Shown: piece by piece, positions 33,764-42,800 of the stretch
How the letters are laid out: each line of letters starts with the position of its first letter
Position numbering within the stretch: the stretch's first letter is position 1
DNA from: Gillisia sp. Hel_I_86
Lineage (GTDB): Bacteria; Bacteroidota; Bacteroidia; Flavobacteriales; Flavobacteriaceae
Direction of reading: 5' to 3'
Assembly: GCF_007827275.1 (NCBI RefSeq)
Contig: NZ_VISE01000001.1
Location: 3,782,001-3,846,000, forward strand
Length of the DNA stretch: 64,000 nucleotides
Notes under the pieces: model-generated
Seen by the model: only the letters and a program-made list of their open reading frames with translations
Told to the model about the DNA's origin: nothing
Database searches by the model: none
Made by a program: the position numbers and the translations under genes

Positions 33764-35158
33764 CTATCGTGTGGACACATCTTTATGAATCGTCCACCCT
33801 TCCATGGCCGCCTTAAAATATTTCAGTCCTATCCATAGGGTCGTTATGCCGGGATGCCTTTTGCTTTCATAGCCTTTCCATCCGCCAAGTCTAGCTATCG
33901 CCCAAACATATCTTTTTAGCCCTTTTTCCTTGTACGGGTTTTTTTGTTTCCCTGTCCTACCTTCCAGTCTTATTATCTGGTGCTCTAAAAACGCTTGCTC
34001 TTCTTCCGTGAAACAGCTATCGGCGCTCATCTCTCCTTCTGGTACTGCATACGCCAGCCGCATCAAGAACAGTTGGATGATGACCTCCATTATCAACAAG
34101 CTCAGTTTTCTTACCGATGACCCATGCTCCAGCTCTGACGCCTCGATATTGTAGCCCTCTTTTTTCAATATCTTGAACACCTCTTCTATCGTCCACCTCC
34201 ACTTATACCATTCCACGCACATTTCTGCCATTTCCAGGGTCTCTATGGGCAGGCTTGTCAATAACCTCCAGCACACCCTGTCCGGTCCGGTCCGGTTAGC
34301 CTCTTTGGCCTCCACCAGATATAGTTTTATGCTGGGCGCCACTGCCTTGCTGGCCGCCCTGGTCCTTTTCAGTTCTACCTCTTTATATCTGATTTCAATT
34401 TTTGCGGTCCTTTTTTTCCTTCTGGTCTTTGCACAGGCATCCACCTGTACCTCATAGGACCCTTGACAGGGCTGGTCCGCCAGGCAGCTGAACAATTTTG
34501 ACCCATCCGCCAAGGTCCTATCCGCACGGGCCCTTATCAATAGATCTGTTCGTGCATCTGGTATGCTTGCAAACTGTTCGTAGATATCCCCTTCCCTATC
34601 TTGTACGATCACCATTCCCGCTACCACGTCCCTTAGTGAGGCCTGTGTGTTTTTGGACACCTCTATCCACTTATAGGACTCTTTTTCTTCCATGGGCAGC
34701 TTGCCGTACTGTCTTTCATGCTTTGATTTGAAGTCCAAGGACCTGTTCCAGATCTTAATATCAGAATAGCCGTAGGGGGTGCCGCTCACGGCATCCAAGA
34801 CCAAACTTGGGTGGACAAAGAACCCCAGTCCCTGGGAATTCTTCGCATTGGTCGTGCCCACAAAGCCATCTTTGTTGATCCTATTACCATGGCTGCTTAG
34901 GTTGACCTCCGTGGTATCTTGGATACAGACAACAAATTTGCCCGCACAAGCCATCTGGCAATTATGTACCAGGTTCTCTACTATATCTTCTTCACTGACC
35001 CTATCGTTCTGCAAAAAACGGTAAACGGCCTTTGCGTCTGATTCGTTCCTGCTGAGCTGACGGATCGAATGGACGCTCTTGCTGAACAGGTCCGATAAAA
35101 TCTTGTTGCCCCGATAAACCAAACGTTTATCCCCTAAGCCTGTGAGCCCCCTTCTCAT
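33764..35158 (-). CDS. IS4-family transposase, Tn5-like
   Basis: A 464-residue DDE transposase. The N-terminal DNA-binding region reads GLGDKRLVYRGNKILSDLF to AVYRFLQNDRVSEEDIV, as in Tn5-like enzymes. Catalytic acids are visible as Asp in CIQDTTEVN, Asp in VIVQDREGDIYEQ and Glu in the Y-R-E-K signature WYKWRWTIEEVFKILKKEG. The GC-richer codon use contrasts with the surrounding AT-rich genes and supports horizontal origin. Its TAG stop lies at the very tip of the left inverted repeat, so the coding frame uses the whole element end. Confidence 0.92.
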   Translation of the reverse strand: MRRGLTGLGDKRLVYRGNKILSDLFSKSVHSIRQLSRNESDAKAVYRFLQNDRVSEEDIVENLVHNCQMACAGKFVVCIQDTTEVNLSSHGNRINKDGFVGTTNAKNSQGLGFFVHPSLVLDAVSGTPYGYSDIKIWNRSLDFKSKHERQYGKLPMEEKESYKWIEVSKNTQASLRDVVAGMVIVQDREGDIYEQFASIPDARTDLLIRARADRTLADGSKLFSCLADQPCQGSYEVQVDACAKTRRKKRTAKIEIRYKEVELKRTRAASKAVAPSIKLYLVEAKEANRTGPDRVCWRLLTSLPIETLEMAEMCVEWYKWRWTIEEVFKILKKEGYNIEASELEHGSSVRKLSLLIMEVIIQLFLMRLAYAVPEGEMSADSCFTEEEQAFLEHQIIRLEGRTGKQKNPYKEKGLKRYVWAIARLGGWKGYESKRHPGITTLWIGLKYFKAAMEGWTIHKDVSTR

Positions 35159-35218
35159 TTTTTGAGTAAAATTAATGCTAATCCCTTAAACTAGTAAATA
35201 ATTGTGTCCACACGATAG
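33764..35218. mobile_element. IS4-family insertion sequence (IS50/Tn5-like group), complete
   Basis: A 1455-bp element. The terminal inverted repeats are CTATCGTGTGGACACA, identical at 33764-33779 and, inverted, 35203-35218. It is flanked by a 9-bp target duplication GATAGTTCC (33755-33763 and 35219-35227). It contains one transposase gene, on the minus strand. The perfect ends and intact gene suggest a recent, possibly active copy. Confidence 0.9.
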
Positions 35219-35452
35219 GATAGTTCCGGAGGAAAATACATTTTAAAATTCGAGGTCAGCCTCGGGAGAATTAAACCCTCGATTGGGGATTAATGATTGG
35301 ATTGTTCTTTGAAAAAAAGAGAGAAATAGGTTCTTGCTGTAACTGTACAGAGGAATCTTGGGTGCCAAAAGATTCTTAAAAGCTTAATAGTTATTGTGTT
35401 GGCTTTGTTGAAAGTCACTGTCTATCAGAAGTTCCTAAGAATGCTTTGCACC

Positions 35453-35490
35453 GGTAATCTGGGACAATAAAATGTCCCAGATTACCTTTT
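35453..35490 (+). terminator. Orphan intrinsic terminator
   Basis: A perfect 14-bp stem GGTAATCTGGGACA (35453-35466) with 35473-35486, a six-base loop, then TTTT. No intact gene lies upstream, so it probably belonged to a lost gene. Confidence 0.7.
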
Positions 35491-35647
35491 AAAAATAGTA
35501 AAACATTGGTTATTGCCTGCCAAAGCAAGTGTAGCCAATACGGAACGATCAAAATTATTTTTACCAAATTAATTTATTCTTGTATGTTAGAGATAGGATA
35601 TTTTGATGGATTGGTTAGGTTTAAAAGAACAATAGTCGTTTCGTTAT

Positions 35648-35683
35648 GAAACCGGAAGCCTTGGCTTCCGGTTTCTGTTTTAA
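35648..35683 (+). terminator. Intrinsic terminator (first copy of a duplicated block)
   Basis: A perfect 13-bp stem GAAACCGGAAGCC (35648-35660) with GGCTTCCGGTTTC, a two-base loop and then a T run. It and the next 60 bases recur in diverged form at 45614-45700, after the glucan synthase gene. Confidence 0.7.
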
Positions 35684-35714
35684 GGCATATTCCATACCCA
35701 TCAAACCAAACAAA

Positions 35715-36386
35715 ATGAACAGACTACTTATTGCTATTTTTCTGTTATTCACACTTACTTAATCTGCACAAAATCTTTCTGAGCTTTACGATGAGGTAAG
35801 TCCAGCTGTTGTTGTGATTAACATTTTGAATATTGAATCCGAAAAAGTGGATAATAATCTCACTTTGGTGACCAGAGCCGCTCAAGGTTCGGGGACTACC
35901 GGTATCTGAAGATGGTCTCATCCGGACGGCGGCAAATGTGGTACAATTAGAAGAACTGGTGCAAATGGAATTTTCGGTTGGTGATGTATATGGTGGCGAT
36001 GTCTTGTCATTTAATTTAAAATTCCCCGATGGCTCTGCCTCGGGGTTTCCTATTTCACATTTCCTTAGGAGAGGTCGAAACTGCCTTTTTTGGCAGTTTC
36101 GGGTGAGGCAAAATATAAAATTTCAGTTTTTGGTTCTTGCGACCAAAATGACCCCGTAGCTATCGAGGGGCGAAATACCCCTACGGCTTGCCTCCTTTAG
36201 TCTGTTTTAAGAAATTTTTTATTTGGGGGCGATATTATATTGGAGATCGCTGGAATTGTTTTTGGGGAACCAAATTTTCAAAATCTCTTAAGGAAGAGAA
36301 TGGAGGATTTAAAAAAAGGAGATGAAATTCCAATCACTATACTGCGGGGAGGACAAATTAACGTTATTCAATTTACCAAAGAGTAA
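35715..36386 (+). pseudogene. Trypsin-like (Deg/HtrA-type) serine protease pseudogene
   Basis: It starts MNRLLIAIFLLFTLT-stop-SAQ, a signal peptide cut by TAA at about 35760. It continues LYDEVSPAVVVINI, the usual start of Deg proteases, then GISEDGLIRTAANVVQ. In that motif the catalytic His of TAAHVV is Asn. From about 36002 to 36225 unrelated palindromic repeat DNA (CCCCGATGGCTCTGCCTCGGGG-like) replaces the middle, including the catalytic Asp and Ser. At about 36226 a C-terminal PDZ piece resumes: GDIILEIAGIVFGEPNFQNL to KKGDEIPITILRGGQINVI, ending at TAA 36384-36386. The gene is dead. Confidence 0.75.
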
Positions 36387-36392
36387 AGGAGT

Positions 36393-36509
36393 TTATCCAT
36401 TCTCTTTTTCTTCCAAAATTTGTTTATAATTTTCCAGATCTGCTTCAATATCTTCAAAAATCAATAAATAGTTGCCATTATCCAGCATTTTTAAGTGGGC
36501 AGCGATTGT
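36393..36509 (-). pseudogene. C-terminal remnant of a paralogue of the 45746-46240 gene
   Basis: Translated on the minus strand it reads AAHLKMLDNGNYLLIFEDIE then ADLENYKQILEEKENG-stop. This matches the last 35 residues of the intact gene at 45746 (THLKMLDNGNYILIF...KADLEKYKILLEENEK). Upstream coding sequence is missing. Together with the duplicated terminator/protease start it shows that both sides of the glucan synthase gene carry copies of the same ancestral segment. 36510-36822 shows nothing else apart from a G-run at about 36651. Confidence 0.75.
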
Positions 36510-36822
36510 AAAAATAAGTTAATGAAGTGGACATTGCTACTTTTTTAAGGACACTATCTTATTTTTATACGGGACAAAAATAAAATTAATGTTGAAAGCA
36601 ATGTTATCTTAAATTAAAACACCTGGGTCCGTGAGCTTTTCAAAATATAGGGGGGGGGTTGATGTTGATGAATATGAGTGACAAAACGCCCTGGGTTTGT
36701 TGTAACAGTCCGCTTTTTAGGAGGCGATGCGTATTTTGAAATATACTTCCGTTTAAAGGTTAACAGATAATTGAAAATATTATGATTATCTTTTATTTTC
36801 TGATTCGGCAAATCATAACAAC

Positions 36823-39800
36823 TTGAATATGAAGGTTAAAAGCACTACAGTGATCGAAATGCTATTTAGGATGCGTAAATATTTTCAAAAGCGTATTTCC
36901 TTTTTAAATTCTACTGCGGCAGACCCTATACGCTCAGAATTATTCAATTTCGATCAAATGAAAACCCATGCCTGTATAGTAGCAGGGTCCCATAAAATAC
37001 TAAAAGGCAAACGGAGCGATAAGCTTTTACAAAGATTGGGGGACAATGAAAAAACCCTACTGGAGGTACGCAACTTGCTGGTTGAAAGTATTCAGGTTGG
37101 CCAGGCAATAACACCTGCAGCAGAATGGCTCCTGGACAATTTTTATTTAATTGAAGAACAAATTGTTACTGCCAAAAAACACCTGCCAAAAAAATATAGC
37201 GAAGGTCTACCCTATCTGGTCAATGGAAACTCTAAAGGTATGCCCCGGGTTTATGATATTGCGCTCGAAATAATAGCACACAGTGATTGCTGCGTGGACT
37301 CGAATGGATTAAAAAGTTTTATATCGGCTTACCAATCACAAAAAAATCTTACACTGGGAGAATTATGGGCTGTCCCGATCATGATAAAACTTGCTGTTAT
37401 TGAAAATCTTAGAAGGATTGCTGAAAATATAGCACTGGATATGATAGACAATAACATAGCAGATTATTGGAGCGAGCAAATGATCGAAACCGTAAAAAAG
37501 GATCCTGTTGACCTGGTTTTGACCATTGCGAATATGGCAAGATCCAACCCCATTTTAAATAGTCCGTTTGTCGCGGGATTTACCCGCAGACTCAAGGGAA
37601 AAGGTCCAGCCTTTGCCTTACCATTAAACTGGTTGGAGCAACAATTATCCAAGGAGGGAATCGCCGGTGCCGACCTGGTGTGGCACGAAAACCAAAAACA
37701 AGCTGCTGATCAGGTATCCGTTAAAAACAGCATTGGCACATTGCGATCCATCGGCTCCACTGACTGGCGCAAATTTGTAGAAGCCTCAAGTATAGTAGAA
37801 CAAATATTACGCAAAGACATAACAGGCACTTATCCCCGATTGGATTTTGCCACACGTGACAGCTATAGGCATGTGATTGAATCCATTGCGAAAAACAGTC
37901 CTCTTTCTGAAATAGAAATTGCAGAAAAAGCTATTGAATTAACAAAGAGACCCAGTTTAGCAGACGAACCATATAATAGACAAAAATATGTAGGCTATTA
38001 CCTGATTAGTGAAGGTTTAGACCAATTAAAGAAAGTGGCGCAGATGCGTTCTAATGCAAAACAAGATCTAAACGGGTTCATGGAAAAAAGACCGGTTTTC
38101 ATTTACCTTTTTTCTATATCCATTCTTGCTTTGGCCGTGGCTTTCGGGATGCTCTCGGTAGCTTGGAGCTATGGGGATTTTAGCTGGCAATTGCTAATAC
38201 TGGTAGCACTTTTATGTTTGGCTGGCGCAGCTCATTTGGCTATTTCCTTTACCAACTGGTTGGCAACGATATGGATAAAACCTAAAATTTTACCCAGACT
38301 GGATTTTTCAAAATCCATCCCTGTGAAATACCGTACCCTCGTAACCATTCCAACAATGCTTTCAAGCAAAGATGCAATTGAGGAGAATGTGGAAGCACTT
38401 GAAATACGCTTTTTAGCAAACCGGAAAAAAAATTTATACTTCAGTCTATTAACCGATTTTACGGATGCCTACTCAGAAACAAAACCGGATGACCGGTCGC
38501 TTCTCCACTTGGTAAGCGAAAGAATCCAACAATTGAATGAGAAATACAGCCAACCCGGAAAGCCGGATATTTTTTATCTTTTCCACCGTGCGAGAAAATG
38601 GAACCCGAAAGAAGGGAAATGGATGGGATATGAGCGAAAAAGAGGGAAACTCGCTGCTTTAAATACACTGTTAAGGGGTGGAGATAAAAAGGATTTTAGC
38701 CAAATTGTTGGAGATTACGGAGATCTGAAAAATATAAAATATATAATCACACTCGATTCAGACACTCAGCTTCCAAGGGAGACCGCATGGAAATTAATAG
38801 GAACTATGGCTCATCCCCTAAACTGGGCAGTATATGACGAAGGAAAAAAGCGGGTGGTACAGGGGTATGGAATTTTGCAGCCAAGAGTAGCCTCCTATTT
38901 TCCTAAAGGCAAAACTTCTCTTTATTTACGTTTGCAAGGGGACATGAAAGGCATAGACCCTTATTCCCGGGCATCTTCAGATGTTTATCAGGACATCTTT
39001 AAAGAAGGCTCTTTTATTGGTAAAGGCATTTACGATGTGGATATATTTAAAAAAGTTGTGGGCGAACGTTTTCCCGAAAACCGTGTTCTTAGCCATGATC
39101 TATTAGAAGGTAGCTATACCCGCTCCGGTTTATTAAGTGATGTTGTATTATATGAAAACAGTCCTTCCAGTTATGAAGAGGATATAAAACGCCATCATCG
39201 TTGGATCAGGGGCGATTGGCAAATAGCCGCATGGATATTGCCATTTACGAGAAATAAAAAGGGAAAGCTTGTCAGGAACGAACTTTCTCTTTTATCCCGA
39301 TGGAAAATAACAGACAATCTGCGCAGAAGCTTGTTGCCCATTTCTCTTTTATTGATTTTAGCTCTTGGCTGGTTCATTTTACCCAAACCCTGGTTTTGGA
39401 CCCTGGCCGTCACCATTATTATACTATTGCCCGTAATGGCAGCAGCTTTTCTTAGGTTATTCCGCCGCCCAGAAGATATAGACTTTAATGCTCATATTTC
39501 CGAAGTAGGGAGTTCTGTCAAGGAAGTATTATTGCGCTTTATATTCGGGATAGCTGTATTGCCATATGAAGCCTATCGGTTTACAGATGCTATAATCCGA
39601 ACCAACTGGAGAATGCTCGTTAGCGGTAAAAAACTTTTGGAATGGACGCCATCTGCCATCGCTTCCCATCAATCAAAAAACAACATTAGGTTCAATTACC
39701 AAAAAATGTGGATTGGCCCGGTATTGTCCATTGTTTTTCTTATAGTGTTCTTATATTCAAATTTACCCGCATTTTTTGTTTCTTCACCTATTCTTATTTT

Positions 39801-42800
39801 ATGGTTCCTTTCCCCCACTATTGCCTGGAGATTGAGTCTGACGGAAAAAGAAGAAGTCCCGGATCTCACCTCGGCACAAAAAATATTTCTTCATAAATCT
39901 GCCAGAAAAACGTGGAGCTTTTTTGAGGACTTTGTGATTGAAGGAGAAAACTGGCTTCCGCCGGACAATTTCCAGCAACATCCGAGTCCGGTAATCGCGC
40001 ACCGTACCTCGCCAACCAATATAGGCCTCTCTTTGCTAGCGAACCTTACAGCATATGATTTTGGATACATCAGCATGGGGGAAATGCTTTTTAGATGCAA
40101 CAACACCATCAAAACATTACAAAAAATGGAGCGTTATAAGGGCCATTTTTACAATTGGTATGACACACATTCTTTTTCAATATTGCGACCGGCATACGTA
40201 TCCACAGTTGATAGTGGAAACCTGGTGGGCCATCTACTTATTTTGCGACAAGGCATTTTAGCATTTAAGTCCAGTCCAATTTTCAATGCTGAATGTTATA
40301 ATGGTCTTTACTCTACGATAGGGATAATACGGGATTTGCTGAAAGGTGAAAAAGATGAAAATATAGAAAATATAGAAAGTTTGTTGGTTAATGCTATTTA
40401 TGAAGAAAACAAATCTTTGTCAGTAATAAAAAGAAATTTAGACGATCTGGGAACTCTTAGCGGCAAAATAACGGGGTTTGATGAAAATAAGGAATCGGGG
40501 AAATGGATGCTCAAATTAAAAAATCAAATTGAAAGCACCCGGGAAGATTTATACAGGCAAATTTCTTGGTTGAATCTCTTACCCATTCCAGAGTCATTTA
40601 CTGGTTTATCAAAATTGGACCTCAACCATTCCCTGCTCTCCCTAAGGGAAATAAATGAGGAATTGCTATATCAGATTGAATATTATAAAAAAGAAACAAA
40701 TCAGCGAAATGAGGCTGATTGGTTGGTAAAATTAGAAACTGATTTAAAATCCGGAAAAGATTTTATTCAAGAAAAACTCATCTATTTTGAGGAATTAGCT
40801 GAACAACTGGAGCAGTTGAGCATTGTGGACTATGGATTTCTGATGGACAAAAATACCGGTCATCTTTCGATAGGCTATAATGTGGATGAATTGAGAAGAG
40901 ATGACAGCTTCTATGATATGCTCGCTTCAGAAGCAAGGATGGGTATCTTTGTAGGCATTGCGCAGGGAAAGTTGCCCCAGGAAAGTTGGTTCTCCTTAGG
41001 CCGTTTGCTCACCGATTCGAAGGACGGGCCTATACTACTGTCTTGGAGCGGATCGATGTTTGAATATCTAATGCCGCAGTTGGTAATGCCAACCTATGAA
41101 AATACTTTATTGCATGCTACCAATATTGCCATGGTAAAACGGCAGATTGAATATGCTAAAAAACGTAATGTGCCCTGGGGCATCTCAGAATCCGGCTACA
41201 ACAGCGTAGATGCCAGCCTGAATTATCAATACCAAGCTTTCGGCGTGCCTGGGCTGGGGTTAAAACGTGGACTAGAGGAAGACCTGGTCATAGCACCGTA
41301 CGCTAGTATGCTTGCTTTAACGGTTGCCCCTAAAAAAGCAGCATCTAATTTAAAACTTTTATCGGAGGAAGGTTTTGAAGGGGAATATGGTTTTTTTGAA
41401 GCAATTGATTATACCAAAACACGTTTGCCACGTGGCGAAAACCATGTGCTCATCAATTCCTTTATGACCCACCACCAAGGGATGGGGCTTTTATCCTTGG
41501 CATATGTTTTATTAAACAAACCAATGCAAAATCGATTTGCCGCGGAATTGCGCTTTCAGGCCACCTTGCTGCTGTTGCAAGAGCGTATTCCAAAAAGATC
41601 GATTTTTTATGCACATACAGCTAAAGTTACAGATATACACACTACTGAAGCACAGGCACAATTAAGGATTATAGATACGCCAAATACCCCTATACCGGAA
41701 TTGCAATTGCTTAGTAATGGAGATTATCAGGTAATGGTAACCAATTCAGGAGGAGGATACAGCCGCTGGAAAAATTTAGCTGTAACCAGATGGCGCGAAG
41801 ATAGCATAAAAGATAATTACGGAATCTTTTGCTATATAAAGGACGTCAAGAGTGGAAATTTTTGGTCCAACACGTACCATCCTACCCTTCAGCCTTCTGA
41901 AAATTATGAAGCTTTATTTTCCCAAGGTACAGTCGAGTTTCACAGGCAGGATTTTGATTTCGAAACCAAAACCCAAATTGTGGTATCTCCTGAAGATGAT
42001 GTAGAAATAAGGAAAATCAGGATTACAAACCGGTCGCAATACCCAAGAGTTCTGGAAGTTACCAGTTATACAGAGGTTGTTCTGGCCACCCAGGCCTCTG
42101 ATGAGGCACATCCGGCATTTAGTAACCTTTTTGTCCAAACAGAGATACAGCCAGAATACAATGCTATATTTGGTACAAGAAGACCCCGATCCAAAGATGA
42201 ATTTCCACCTCATTTTTTCCATTTAATGGATGCTTATGGAACACAAGTGGAAGAAGTTTCCTTCGAAACAGACCGGATGCAATTTATTGGCAGGGGAAGG
42301 ACCTTGGCTTATCCCCAAGCACTGGATGACGGTAGATTGAGCGGCAACCAGGGAGCTGTTTTGGATCCTGTAATGGCTACCAAATATCGTATAAGCATTA
42401 AACCATTCAGCACTGCTACCATCAACCTTGTGTATGGCATTTGCGAAAGTCGCGAAGGGAGTGAAGCGCTCATGCATAAATACAGGGATAAGAATCTTAA
42501 AAAACGTGCCTTGGATCTTTCCTGGACGCATAGCCAGGTTTTATTAAGGCAAATAAACGCTACCGAAGCAGAGGCTCAAATATTTGGAAAGTTGGCCTCC
42601 TCGGTTATTTATTCAAATCCAGCCTTGCGCGCCAATGAGGCAGTGATAAAGAGCAATTTCAGGGGCCAATCCGGACTTTGGAGCCATTCAGTATCTGGTG
42701 ACCTGCCGATTGTATTGTTACAAATATTCAACTCGGAAAACCTGGATTTAGTTACGCAAATGATCAAGGCTTATAATTATTGGCAATTAAAAGGATTGAA

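Larger units (their letters stand above)
33727..35295. repeat. Dispersed palindromic repeat copy B, split by the IS4-family element
   Basis: The left part, 33727-33763 (TTAGAGGCAAGCCTACAAGG then TATGTCCCGATAGTTCC), and the right part, 35219-35295 (GGAGGAAAATACATTTTAAA then ATTCGAGGTCAGCCTCGGG, AATTAAACCCTCGATTGGGG), together rebuild the element seen intact at 32909. So the insertion sequence landed inside an older repeat. Confidence 0.7.
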
